Positions 50,101 through 60,130 of a stretch of 64,000 bases of DNA are shown here, one piece after another. Numbering within the stretch: the first letter of the stretch is position 1; each line of letters begins with the position of its first letter. Under the pieces are notes generated by a model. It saw only the letters and a program-made list of their open reading frames with translations. It was not told the DNA's origin and ran no database searches. This DNA is from Cylicocyclus nassatus (Eukaryota; Nematoda; Chromadorea; Rhabditida; Strongylidae), in contig CATQJL010000001.1 in assembly GCA_958299035.1 (NCBI GenBank), forward strand, positions 4,092,399 through 4,156,398. Reading direction: 5' to 3'. The translations under genes and the position numbers were made by a program.

Positions 50101-50755
50101 CGGGCCTATTCGCCATACTGACGCAGTGGAGAGCGCGAAAACGCCAAAAAAGGCCCTAACGCAGGAGGGAAATCGCAGGTGGGCGGGGCCCTTCACACCG
50201 TGACGTCACTTTCCCAGGCTTTATGAGCAATCTTCTCGGTTCCGATTTTATGTCAAGCGTTTCACAGTTGGCTGGTGGTGATGTTAGGGCAACTAGCGGA
50301 AGCGAGAAGATCGCTCCTGAAGCTGGGAGAGTGACGCCACTATGTGAACATCCCCGCCACCTGGAATTTCCCTCCTCCGTTAGAGCCTTTTTCGTTGTTT
50401 TCGCGCTCTCCAGTCGTAATCACCTAGAGCAATACTAAAAAGACCCAAATGATAGAAGAACGTCCTGCTCACAATCCTGTGTAACCTGACTATTTAAAGA
50501 ACTAGCTAGTAGAAAACATAATTATCCTAGGATGGCAACACCTTAGCGGACATTTGTGAGTCAATGTGCCCGTTGTACTACGGTGGTGCTGAAGTAGTAA
50601 GCCTTTTGATGAGTCTACTTTCATAAATTCCTGCAGCTTTTGTCACAGAGGATTATTTTCAGAAATATCGGGTCAACAACATCGTCAACCTCCATGGTGC
50701 AAACATCGTGAACGCCGTAAAATTAGAAGATGTGAAAGCGAGCATATTCGATTAG
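38131..50755 (+). CDS. Secreted cystatin-like protein lacking the inhibitory loops
   Basis: Five exons, all phase 0: 38131-38250, 44839-44910, 44979-45062, 50531-50596 and 50663-50755, giving 144 residues, the usual size of a type-2 cystatin with its signal. Exon 1 encodes a signal peptide (MVAVGALFALAIYSSTSA, then APAL) and an N-terminal NGGQW. Exon 2 is the helix (SWDAAAGVVNK) ending VPKQ. Exon 3 has VLEA and LFQESWC, aligning residue for residue with VLKA and LFGESKC of the cystatin at 62949-63032. Exons 4 and 5 carry the paired cysteines and a YRV/NAVKLEDV frame matching YKV/NVEKIRDV. The QxVxG loop is replaced by RKGSD, and the second-loop Pro-Trp by NLHGA, so cysteine-protease inhibition by the classical mode is unlikely. 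Introns 1 (6.6 kb) and 3 (5.5 kb) are filled by transposons. Joining exon 1 to exon 2 over 6.6 kb is inference from phase and family length. Confidence 0.72.
39646..40765. mobile_element. Mariner-like fold-back element with an internal insertion
   Basis: The two halves are inverted copies of each other. Termini are TCATCCTGTCTCATAAGTCT (left) and inverted TTAGATTGTCTCATAAGTCT (right), flanked by TA. Related in sequence and layout to the element at 42099-43015 (shared gtatacta, ttctcgagaaat and accaaagtgatg/accaaagcgatg stretches). Interrupted at 40203-40396 by a smaller element. Lies in intron 1 of the cystatin-like gene. Confidence 0.75.
40203..40396. mobile_element. 194-bp MITE inside the 39.6-kb element
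   Basis: Ends CCCTATTTTCAGGTGTATAA, then GCCGCACCCTTTT, with a perfect inverted copy at the right end, flanked by a TA duplication. The other arm of the host element shows the unoccupied sequence. Confidence 0.85.
41069..41820. mobile_element. 752-bp near-perfect palindromic element
   Basis: Ends TAGGGGCCTGCAGGATCGCG and exact inverted copy, flanked by TA. The two halves pair over almost their whole length, with the centre in a gatgatgatgac-type simple repeat near 41410-41460. Nested in the left arm of the Tc1-like fold-back. Confidence 0.85.
42099..43015. mobile_element. 917-bp mariner-like fold-back element
   Basis: Ends TTAGGTTGTCCGGAAATTAA at both sides in inverted orientation with TA flanks. 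Left and right halves are diverged inverted copies (tctcgagaa, acggcaacgacgtatataga and their complements). No transposase. Nested near the centre of the Tc1-like element. Confidence 0.85.
43988..44352 (+). repeat. Dispersed G-run repeat family, copy A
   Basis: Starts in a tgtctg-type simple stretch, then has a block with accgatccggaccaacttgc, then ttttatcgattttttgcgaa, gagctacggggctgggagtt, a G12 run, tgctgattacgaacac, and ends with gggccgggcggagccgggta and ccagcta. The same ordered modules recur at 55398-58170 and, inverted, at 61655-62371. Confidence 0.75.
45572..45740. mobile_element. MITE, same family as 17193 (copy 2)
   Basis: Ends TATCGTGCATCCCTCAGAAT and inverted TATGGTGCATCCCCTAAAAT with TA at both edges and an internal palindrome around caacgtggttg. 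169 bp, in intron 3 of the cystatin-like gene. Confidence 0.75.
46244..49214 (-). mobile_element. Non-LTR retrotransposon, RTE-like, defective
   Basis: Minus-strand element with an apurinic-type endonuclease followed by reverse transcriptase. The endonuclease frame (49214-48189) shows CETRRSG, ILIGDFNARVG and GSDHRLIRAD. The reverse transcriptase (open from about 48345 to 46979) shows NNYRPISLLPTIYKVL, FLFLDFQKAFDTVEFDS, GVRQGDALSPL and AFADDVVLI. The C-terminal part (46975-46375) shows RVDSFVYLGQ and LLYGCETWA. The two main frames are out of register near 48320 (one-base indel) and a TGA at 46976-46978 interrupts the second, so this copy is inactive. It ends in an (ATAAAG)n-type tail at 46244-46275. 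It sits antisense in intron 3 of the cystatin-like gene. Confidence 0.93.
50051..50470. mobile_element. TTAA-associated MITE family, copy 1
   Basis: Starts TTAAAGGCAGTGTCCAAGCA. Internal inverted arms pair gagagcgcgaaaacg with its complement near 50400 and caggtgggcggggcc with its counterpart near 50355. The right terminus is unclear. Ends just before exon 4 of the cystatin-like gene. Confidence 0.55.
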
Positions 50756-51258
50756 GCCGTAGATGCAAGTGAATCTGTATCTAGTGCGTGGATTGTACGG
50801 TGACATGCGATTTCCAACACCTTACAGCTACATACTGTATATAAATCTTCTCCTGCCGCAGTTTACACAATATCTATTTCTTTCGGCTAAGAGCAAGCAC
50901 TTGTACTGAAAATGACCGAATCTTTCGCTGGCGCGCGGAATACTGCGTAACTCGGCAAAATCGAAAGTGCAAATTATTGCAACTGCAGTTATTTATGAAT
51001 TGGACAACCGTAGATTAGTTCCACACCACATGATGTGTCTTTGACCTTTAAAAAGAAATCGAGAGCCATGTCAAATGCACAACCTGTCTTGTGAGTAGTA
51101 ACCTACTCATTCAGTGGGTTCATTTACCCTTTCACTAGATGCTTTTGCGCTCAAGTACCATTTTCGCTGCCTGCACCGACGGCACAAAGCCTCATCCCGT
51201 GGGTTCCCCCGACCAATCGTGGGTGCTACAGCCTATAAGGTTAAATATATAGTTTTGC

Positions 51259-51668
51259 TTAAAGGCAGTGTCCGGGCAAGATGGGGGTTTTGGGATTTCA
51301 GTGCCATGCGAGAGTGGCCCCCTCAGACACAACATCGCGTAGGTGGACGTCATAACGCTCGACTTGAAGCAAGAAAAGCGACCGGAAAATGAGGAAACTT
51401 ACGCCTTGGGGCGGGGTCCTCCGAGTTGTCCAAATTCCTGCTATGCGGCAGAATACGCATGCTGCCACAGTTAAAATGTATAATCCCGCAGCGACTCTGC
51501 ATCTCTGCCTTGATGGGGACCGTCAAGTTTCAAAATGTGCGGCTTTGGAAAACCTAAGTTTTCGCCGTTTTCGCGCCTTTTAACGTAGATTTTCGGATTC
51601 AACGTTGCGGATAATCCCCGGAAGTGGATTTTCTAGAAATCGAGTTTTTGCCCGGACACTGCATTTAA
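51259..51668. mobile_element. TTAA-associated MITE family, copy 2 (410 bp)
   Basis: Ends TTAAAGGCAGTGTCCGGGCA and inverted TTAAATGCAGTGTCCGGGCA. TTAA at both edges suggests a TTAA target duplication, as for piggyBac-type elements. Non-coding. Confidence 0.75.
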
Positions 51669-52449
51669 GGTGATCTGTTCCAAAGCTACCTGTTGTGCTG
51701 CGTCTAAGGTAAGTACGTGTCCCTGTGGCTCTGATGATTCTTTAAATAACTCCTCGAGTTTTTGTTAATGACATCTGGGAGTTGAATGGATACTGGATAT
51801 AGATACTTATGACTCTATTTTTCCAAGCTCCAAAGAAGGTGATTGCCAAAATGTCGATGTCAGCCAATGACGTTAATATACCAATCTTGTCAAACTCAAA
51901 ACCGTATCGAGAAGTTTTCAAAACAATGCCGACATTCAAAGAAGGGCGAAGTTTTACCTCTTAAGACGTTTGTGAGATGAATTTATTTGCTGAAAATCGT
52001 ACAAATCCACATTTAAGTAGCACCACACTTGGTTCCAGCCACTACATCTTCATTACGAAGTCCAAATAATAAGCTTTCTCTGATTCAAAAATCTTTATCC
52101 TACATCTATGATGATCTAGTGGTTTTTTATCATCCTTTCATGCCACTGTTAACACTGGGAGAATACAACTTTTATTGAATATGTAAGTAAGCCGCCGTCT
52201 CCGGCACACGATAAGGGTTGTTTCATACTGCCGCACTGACCTCCTAACGAGGTAAACCGCACTAACCGCAGCAGCCGCAGCATGTTCACGTAAAAAATGG
52301 CAAAAGAGTGAAACTAGAACTTATAATTTTCCTAAGCATTCAATCACGGTGTTTCGGTCGTAATCGAGGTCGTTCGTTCTCTTTACATGTACACGACCGC
52401 TGCAGTCATCCACCGTCGCTTTGGTAGAGGGTGGCACTATTGAACTACC
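51669..52449. other. No gene; repeat fragment
   Basis: About 52165-52215 (gtaagtaagccgccgtctcc) matches 53832-53870. Nothing else recognised. Confidence 0.4.
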
Positions 52450-52886
52450 TTAAAGGCAGCCCGGCAATAAGATGGGTGTCGGATTTTTGTGGCGATGTTA
52501 AAGTGGACTGTTAAAGTAGACCCCTTACCGAAGCGATGACTGAAGTTCGAAGCGGAAAAAAGGGGTCTACGAAGCCTGAAATTTGCTCTAAAAGCGACCG
52601 GATCTTACGGTAGGCCGGGCGCCGCCCACATAGCGATTTCGATCTGCAAGGTCAGGGCATGCATAGCGCAAACCGTCATGATCCCTCAACGACTCGGCGT
52701 CTCTACCTTGCATGGACCTCGTACTCGTCCGAGCCTACCGTAAGATCCGGCCCATTTGGGAACGATTTGTAAACTTCGTAGACCCCCTTTCGCACTGCAA
52801 ACTTCTGTCGTCGCTTATTTAGGGGGTCTACTATTACATTACTACCAGAGCCAGTACCCCCCCCCCTGGTGGGACGCTTCCTTTAA
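52450..52886. mobile_element. TTAA-associated palindromic MITE (437 bp)
   Basis: Left end TTAAAGGCAGCCCGGCAATA, right end inverted TTAAAGGAAGCGTCCCACCA. The interior is strongly palindromic: ggggtctacgaag with cttcgtagaccccc, and accggatcttacggtaggc with its complement. TTAA flanks both ends. Confidence 0.7.
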
Positions 52887-54012
52887 AAGATGAGTGAGTA
52901 TGATCTTACCCAGCCGCGGACTGGCCATTACGGCGCACCCTTTGTGCCTTTGCGATAGACATACGATAAATAGCAAAGGGGTTACAGGTGGTGCATCGGG
53001 TCTGTCTTTATCACAACACTACGACGACGTTACGAGGCGAAGGCGAGAAGTTGTAGATATATTATTATTATCCCTCACGCTGCAAAACATGTAGTTCGAT
53101 CTGGGGCTCGTGCGTTTCACCATCGTATCAAGTGATGATGGATTATTGACCAGTCATCAGCTAGACCATTTGCAATTCCTTCGACTCTCCCACTAACTAC
53201 AAACAGACCATTTCCATCGCTCCTTAACCTCTCTGTTAGGAATTCTTTCATTTTTTTCAAAGAGGAGATTTTTGCTGCGTAACATTATCTAACTCGTCTT
53301 CTCCAGAATCGCTTAGACTCAAATTCGTTAAACCAAAATCATCCTCAACAGGTCTCCCTCCTTCTTGACCTTATTAGATTTGAGCTCGCAAAATTCTTTG
53401 TGTCCAATATATTATTTTGGCCTTGTAATATCGACCGTTCCACCGGCACTTAACAACGCCTCCCTCTCCGTCGATTCTTGTGGAATGGAAGATATTGGAG
53501 CCACTTCTTTAGTGCGACTGAAAATGTAACGAGAGCTGACGACATCACGTAACTTATGCTTCGGTGCATGCAGTTATGCTTTCGGAGTTTGGTAGAAGTT
53601 GGTACATGTTATTGGAAAAGAAAAAATGAACTTCTTACAGGGAATGATGATTATTCTTATTCCTCGTACTGCTTAAACTAAAAGAGCTCGAACTGCGTCT
53701 GTCCGTTTTAGACCATTGTCTTCCGTAAGCGTTCTCCCGTACGATGCACCAAAATTCGTGGTGGTTCAGCGGTTTTTTGAGGAAGTTCTGAGCCCTTGCT
53801 AACACTGAAGGTAATGTAGCCTTTATTGAACAGGTAAGTAAGCCGGCATCTCCGGCACACGATAGGAAATGAGTGAATATGATTTCGGAAAGCAGGAAGC
53901 GGCCCAATATGCACAAAGAGTCTCCCATATTGTGGATTTTTGTGCCAAGTTTACGGCAAACATACGATAATTAACAAAGTGGGTGAAAATTGAGTTTTTG
54001 GTGGTGTCTTTA
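52887..54012. repeat. Repeat copy interrupted elsewhere by an insertion
   Basis: 53815-53975 carries, in one piece, sequence that is split at 52165-52215 and 52887-52990 (tctccggcacacgata, then gagtgaatatgat, then acatacgataa). The intervening 52217-52886 is therefore inserted DNA, including the 437-bp MITE. No gene otherwise. Confidence 0.5.
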
Positions 54013-54178
54013 TGGGGGCGGTGCAGGAGGAACCAAAGGCCTGCCGCCTGTTACCGCAGGAGACAATTAGAAGCGCTAGCGCTGTGGAAAAGATTTTTGC
54101 AACGATCCAGAAAACTTGGCAAGGATATCAATTGCAAACAAACCCTTATAACTGTGCTTAGAAATAACTTTGAAAGTA
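54013..54178 (+). repeat. Inverted repeat arm, pair with 58405-58580
   Basis: ggtgcaggaggaaccaaagg, gcctgccgcctgttaccgca and atatcaattgcaaacaaacc recur inverted 4.2 kb downstream. The downstream copy has an extra AT-rich insert of about 40 bp. Confidence 0.75.
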
Positions 54179-54195
54179 CAAAACACAGATTTGGT

Positions 54196-54534
54196 GTACT
54201 AGTATTTCTTATGCCGCACAGGTTGGTATGGTGGAACTTTATTGACCTAACGTTTCGAACAACTCGTCTTCGTCGGAGGTCTTCGGTCCACCAAAGAGTC
54301 AGTAGTCCGCACTAGATCAGTGTGATGTCCGTCACACTGATCTAGTGCGGACCATTGACTCTTTGGTGGACCGAAGACCTCCGACGAAGACGAGTTGTTC
54401 GAAACTTTGTCCGTCACATTGATCTAGTGCGGACTACTGACTCTTTGGTGGACCGAAGACCTCCGACGAAGGCGAGTTGTTCGAAACGTTAGGTCAATAA
54501 AGTTCCACCTGTGCGGCATACGAAATACTAGTAC
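54196..54534. repeat. Fold-back repeat with a tandemly duplicated 80-bp unit
   Basis: Left arm 54196-54325 is an inverted copy of the right arm, which contains the 80-bp unit twice (about 54329-54408 and 54409-54490). The outer arm end is gtactagtatttc. Each unit reads ggaccgaagacctccgacga followed by ggcgagttgttcgaaacgtt (or a close variant), then gtcaataaagttccacc at the end. The transcript would fold into a long hairpin. Confidence 0.85.
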
Positions 54535-54672
54535 GTCAACTTACGTCAAAGATGCCCAGGTTCCAAGACGAGAACACATGGAAACAGAGATTTGGATTCA
54601 GCATGCAAGTCGCATTCGAGCGTCAGTGAAATAAAATTTGATATTGTACTAAAAGAAAATATTAGTGACTTT

Positions 54673-55222
54673 TTAACACGTTTCGGACCGGTGCTGCACA
54701 TGGTGCAGCACGCTGCTTTGAGGGATCTTTCTGGCGTTTGCAGGTGGTTTCCTTTTTGTCTAAAGTTGTTAAATTAAAGGTCTAACCTCCTACTTTTCAA
54801 ATGACTCTGTAGAGTTGTGCCGCCGATATTTGTTTAGGAGATATGAGCATAAATCGAACGACAGTTGCAACGAAGTGCGGCGACGCGAACGACGCGTGCG
54901 ACCTTTCAACTTTCCTTTGCTTCCATATCAAAGAGAAAAACCGTAGTTTCAATACTGATGTGTGCCGTGTACAACATAGATACTTTTGAATACTGTTAGA
55001 ATCTGAGTTCTTGTTCCTATCTTTCAAGAAAGCACAAAAGTCCCTCTCAAGCGACAAAATGCAAACACTTCGAATTCACTCAGAACTTTGGATATGGAGC
55101 TTATCTGACATGCTGATTACAAATGTGGCCCACAGGCTGCGAAATAAGGTCCCTTTGTAGGCTAACGGCTGAAAGTACACTCTTTTTTGCCGCGCGCGAT
55201 TTCGCGGTCCGAAACGTGTTAA
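54673..55222 (+). mobile_element. 550-bp TTAA-flanked element, copy 1
   Basis: Begins TTAACACGTTTCGGACCG and ends with its exact inverse. Contains a gtgctgcacatggtgcagca palindrome near the left end. Copy 2 at 60131-60680 is inverted and exactly the same length. No coding capacity. Confidence 0.9.
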
Positions 55223-55782
55223 TATACTCACTCGTCATCATGAATACTTAAGGTTTCAATTTTTGATAAAACTAGGGATTTTCCCAAAGTTTATTTTTTT
55301 CACAGATTGGGAGCAGCTTTTTCGAAAAATCAACCAAACTGCAATCAAATCATAGTAAAACTTAGCACTAAAGGCTTCTGTTAAAATGTAACATGCGCTT
55401 TGGGGCCGGGCGGGTGTCATAGGCTACTTTTGATCATCAATCGATTTCTATTTTATCAATTTTTATCTTTTTTTTCGCAGAGTTCACCTACGGGGCTGGG
55501 AGTTGGTACAGGGGGGGGGGTATTCGAGTATGCTGATTACGAATACAATATTAGTTTCTAGAACTATCCATTACATTTATCGATTTTATCAATTTTTTGC
55601 AAAGTTTGAGCTACGGGCCTGAGATTGGCACGGGAGGGGGGGGGGATAATCTAGCATGCCGATTACGAATACTATATTAGGTTTTGGAATTACCCGCTAC
55701 TTTTATCGATTTTATCGCTTTTTTTTGCAAAGTTTGAGCTACGGGGTTGGGAGTTGGCAAAGGGGGGGGGGGGGTAATCTAT

Positions 55783-56818
55783 TTTTTTATTTTTATTTTA
55801 TTTTGTTTTACTATACACTCGATAGGTGTGCCAGAAATAAAAAAAGAACGAGAAGTGGAATAAACAGAAAACATAACACAGTGAACGAACATGATTGCCT
55901 AATGGGATAAAATATGAGGTAAACAGTTACAAGGCCCTGGATCAACGGCTAATAAGCACTCCACGTAAAGAATAAGAAAGCAGAAGGCAAGGCCGGTCAA
56001 AGACTAGACTTCAGCATCTTGCTGTCTCAATGACACCTGATAACCCTGAAATTCGGTGTCAGCGAGCCTACGGGCGGAGGCTAGCTGACTTGGCCCCGAC
56101 AAAGAATAGCCTGGGAGAAGGCAAGATGTGGCTGAAGTACTAGTCATGAAGATGCATGAAGACAAGCAATAGATATTGGTGACTTTTGAAACGATCTGAG
56201 GTAAGGCTGGGGGCGGTGAAGTAGAGGTGAAGTTTCCTTGATATACGACAAGATGATAAAACTAATCATGGTACAGCACTGCAGCAACAAAGGCACTCTC
56301 AGGAACATTCAATAAGGGGAAAAGAAGGGAATGCAGCAATAACAGCCAAAACCACAGCACATCCCAACCGAAGCGATGCATTAACCAGGAAAACGACGAT
56401 AGAACTCCTGGAAAGCCAAGCCATGGCAAACATAGCAGCGACTATTGACAACTATAAGGCCGAGGGACTTCGGGTTTGAAGTTGTCATCTAAAAATCAGA
56501 TATTTTTAGAATCTGAAGTACATCAACATTTTGCAGTCTTCTACGAAAAATGGTAGAATTTTCACTTGAAATTATTTCGTCTGGTAGGGATGATAACCAT
56601 CTTGATGTGCGGCAAACAAATGAGTTGAAAGTGATTGAGAGTTTCTTTGTGCCTAATCTGCGATAATATAGATTGAACTTACCTACTCGTTGACTACATG
56701 GTCTAAACACCCAGTACTTACTGGCTCGGAGTCTGGTCTCCAAACGCAATATGCGTAATCCCAAAACCAGATCATTTATGATGCGCCTGTACTTTAGACT
56801 ATGAAGCTGAAGGAAATT
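55783..56818 (-). mobile_element. 5'-truncated LINE fragment (reverse transcriptase C-terminus)
   Basis: The minus-strand frame 56764-56489 reads RLRASKYWVFRPCSQR, then FNSFVCRTSRWLSSLPDEII and FRRRLQ. This matches the common C-terminal pattern of CR1/Jockey-type LINE proteins (Arg-rich, then W..LP.E, then F...L). A long 3' region ends in an A/T-rich tail at 55783-55810. ATCTA occurs at both junctions, a likely target-site duplication. It splits one module of the G-run repeat. Confidence 0.7.
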
Positions 56819-56974
56819 GATCTAGCATGCTGATTACGAATACAATATTAGGTTTTGGAATTATCCGCTACTTTTATCGATTTTATCGCTTTTTTGCAAA
56901 GTTTGAGCCACGGAGTTGGGAGTTGGCAAAGGGGGGGGTAATCGAGCATGCTGATTACGAGTACACTACTAGTT

Positions 56975-57938
56975 TGGCGCTGTTCGGCTATCCGGGCCCC
57001 AAAATTTTTTTGTCGTAGAGCTTGCTCAGACTTCGTGTGTAAGGGTTATCTTACATGCTGATTACAGATATCACACTTTCTTCGCAGAACGTCTCCCCGT
57101 GTGGTTACAATAGTGGTAGGAATTCAAAAATCATGAATTCGGCTGGAGTTCGGTCCAGTGAACTTATTCGACATGCTGATTACGAATTTCTCTCTGCATA
57201 TTGGAACTTTTTCATAGAGTTATGGTGGTTATATGATATGGGACTAAAAACATAGATTTGCTTTAAACATCGTCTAGGGCGGTCATTCAGCGCGCTGAAC
57301 ATAAATATCATGCTGATTTCGCAGGATCGCGCATTTTATTGGGTTACGGTGGGTACAGCAGATGGGTCGAAGTTCCAGATTTGCTCAAAACCTTAACTCT
57401 AACGGTTCGCAAGCATACTGCTTATTATGATGATTGCTTGCTGAGATAATGCATTATTGTGAAGTTATGGTGAGTTGAGGGTTTGAATGGACATTTTTCG
57501 CTTTCGGACCAGTTTAGATCCCAGATATTCACAAAATGGGCAAACGGTCGTTTTGCATGGCAGTCTCCAGCGCCATCCTGATAATTTGTCCCAATGCGTA
57601 ACGCACGCGGCAGATCTCCTTCCCCTGCTTTTGCTTGAGCAAAAGCCGCCGAAGGGTGTATCGCGCGCGGCAGTGATCCTATAAGGAAAGCATTACGGTC
57701 GTGGGAAACTTTTATGGCACACGAATTGCCTTTATCGTGAGGATTAAGCACGATATTCTTGAAACAGCACTTTAGGTAATTCTCAGCCAAGTTTTCAGGC
57801 AGATTTATGATTTTTACCCGCTGCCACGCGATATGACTGCTATATTTGTCATTAGCGGCTCAAATAACCCCCATATACCGAGTTTGAGCAAAATCCGTCA
57901 CAAAAACATTTTGGGGCCCGGATAGCCGAACAGCGCCA
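56975..57938. mobile_element. 964-bp DNA transposon with 38-bp terminal inverted repeats
   Basis: Ends TGGCGCTGTTCGGCTATCCG, then GGCCCCAAAATTTTTTTG, inverted at the right end with one mismatch over 38 bp. Inserted into a G-run repeat module (host sequence resumes with agtttttagaattac). The interior around 57540-57760 has a diverged relative at 30130-30330. No transposase frame, so non-autonomous. Confidence 0.85.
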
Positions 57939-58404
57939 TCAGTTTTTAGAATTACTCTTACTTTTATCGATTTTACTGATTTTTTGCAAAGTTTGAGCTA
58001 CGGGGCTGGGAGTTGGTAAAGAAGGTAGGTGAGCATACTGAATACTAACACAGCGGGAATAGGAAATTACATGTAGGAGTGTGCACGGGGAAAGGCTGTA
58101 CAGGAATAGGGATGGGACCTTTATTACAGTGTTTGACAGGGCCGGGCGGACCCGGGTAAGCCAGCTAATGAAGTAATAAAAATCTGTTGAAAAAATTCAC
58201 CTAGAATCCCAGCAAAAACACGCATCACCCTGCCTCAGTTTCTAATGCTGATTTTAAGATTTCCAATTTATCTGTACGCTTTTTTGTTAAAAATGGAGCC
58301 AAAATAACGATGCATAGTTGTTTATTTAAACGGTAGGCCTATATCAAAAATGTGCCTTTCAATGCTGACTTTAAGTCTATGTTTCATATCTTTCAAAGTC
58401 ATTT

Positions 58405-58580
58405 CTAAGCACAGTTATAAAGGTTTGTCTGCAATTGATATCCTTGCCAAATTTTCCTGGTTGCCAAAATCTTCTCCACAGCGCACGCTAATTATAATTA
58501 TACGCTAATTATATAATTATACACTTATAATTGTTTTCTGCGGTAACAGGCGGCAGGCTTTTGGTTCCTCCTGCACCGCA
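58405..58580 (-). repeat. Inverted repeat arm, pair with 54013-54178
   Basis: Inverted copy of the 54013-54178 block, with an AT-rich run (taattataattatacgctaa) inserted near 58490-58530. Confidence 0.75.
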
Positions 58581-59035
58581 TCTTCTTTATGATAACTTCA
58601 TTCGTGGTAGAGATTTCACTCTGAATCACTTGGAGCTTTGGTTTGAAAAGTTCCGCGATTTTCGTCCTGCACCTTTGATGCTTCCACTCGACAACTACGA
58701 AGTCGAAGAAGACGAGACAAGCTTGAATATATTCTCTTAGACTTTTAAGTTTCAAACTATAGAAGAATGTACAACTTATCAAAGAAAGACAACTGTATGA
58801 CAATTTTACTTTGTTACTATGATATAAAGCTGTGCCACTCAATCATGTGTTATTGCTTCAAATACAACAAAACCTATAGCATTTTTCAAAAATTTCAATT
58901 CGATTATCTCTTCTCTAGTGCACAAGTTCACGACTTCTCTGCATTGCAATGTGACTCGAGGAAATGTCGTTTAAGAGTCAGGAGATTCACTCAGTTTAAA
59001 CCGTGCTGTGACGATTTTTGTCGTGAAGCAGGTGA
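58581..59035. other. No gene seen
   Basis: Open frames here lack splice context or known motifs. Confidence 0.4.
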
Positions 59036-59044
59036 GCATTGTAC

Positions 59045-59262
59045 TTTGGAATATTCGAATTTTTTTTCAAATTCGAAGATTCGAATATATTCGAAAATCA
59101 AGTATAACGAATATTCGAATTTCGAAAATTCAAAAACAAAAAATGTTGAATATCCAAATATCGAATATTTCTCAAAACCAAAAATGTCGAATAATCGAAT
59201 ATCGATTATTTCCGAAATAAAATTTTTTCGGATAATCGAACATATTTTTAAAAAATTTCTGG
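59045..59262. repeat. Degenerate TTCGAATAT minisatellite
   Basis: Many imperfect copies of attcgaatat/tcgaaaat-type units, themselves near-palindromic. Confidence 0.8.
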
Positions 59263-59509
59263 ATTAACAAATAATTTCTATGACTCTGTCGAATATCCAA
59301 ACAAAAGTTTGATCACGATGTGGTGTGCAGCTTAAACAACAAACGATATTTACTGATTTAGCGATCAAATGGCGCATGTTACTGAATACGTGGCAAATTC
59401 GGTTCTGTTCCATCTACATCTAAATACCATGGAAGTCACCTACCCTCGAGCTCAATCCATATGTCTTCCTACAACTTGATGTGGTTGACGTCATTAGTGA
59501 GGCACCGGC

Positions 59510-59650
59510 TCGCTTCGACTTGTGCCACGTTGCGGACCGTCGTGTGCGTGGTGTGGTAACAAGAAAACGTAGCGCAAGCCTTCTCAAGTTGCTATTGATG
59601 GACCATGCGAAACGATGCGCCCGCAACGTGGCACAGGCCGAAGTAGGTGG
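59510..59650. repeat. Inverted repeat with arms near 59510 and 59622
   Basis: cttcgacttgtgccacgttg pairs with caacgtggcacaggccgaag, with about 85 bp between. Part of an unidentified repeat. Confidence 0.6.
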
Positions 59651-59861
59651 CGCCTCGCCAATCCACGCCAACCACCTTGTTAAGGAAAGAGGGTTGATAC
59701 CGAGGGTATCTAACCCATTCTGAACACCAATTTCCTGTCCTCATTGTTACGAGCGCAAAATTAGTAAAGGCGAAATGCTCATTCACGACTACATTAACAC
59801 CTACCTTACACCAAAGTTTGCAAAAATCATCATAATCAGGAAGTGTAACTGTAAATGTACA

Positions 59862-60073
59862 CTAATTTCACGCGTACAAGGCGCACCTTTTCGATTTTTC
59901 GACTAAGCCCCTCAGCCGCTATAAATTATTTCGGAAAGCGATCCTTATGCCGTACGATTCTCTCGAGCAATATACAGCAAGGATAGGGTCCTTTGGTTGC
60001 GAAGTTCTTTGGCGTATTTGGGCTGGTCGATTTTGGAAAAAAAATCCCCCGCGCCTTGTACGCGTGAAATTAG
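59862..60073. mobile_element. 212-bp MITE with 23-bp perfect terminal inverted repeats
   Basis: CTAATTTCACGCGTACAAGG, then CGC, at the left is exactly inverted at the right. Non-coding. Confidence 0.85.
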
Positions 60074-60130
60074 GGTAATTAGTACTAGCCTATCCCTTAA
60101 CAGCACCCATTTCACGGCAGTGTGTTCACT

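Larger units (their letters stand above)
55398..58170 (+). repeat. Dispersed G-run repeat family, copy C, with two insertions
   Basis: Three to four tandem modules, each with tgctgattacgaatac, ttttatcgattttatcg, gcaaagtttgagctacgggg and a G-run, ending gggccgggcggacccgggta and ccagcta as in copy A. A LINE fragment (55783-56818) and a 964-bp DNA element (56975-57938) interrupt it. Confidence 0.75.
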
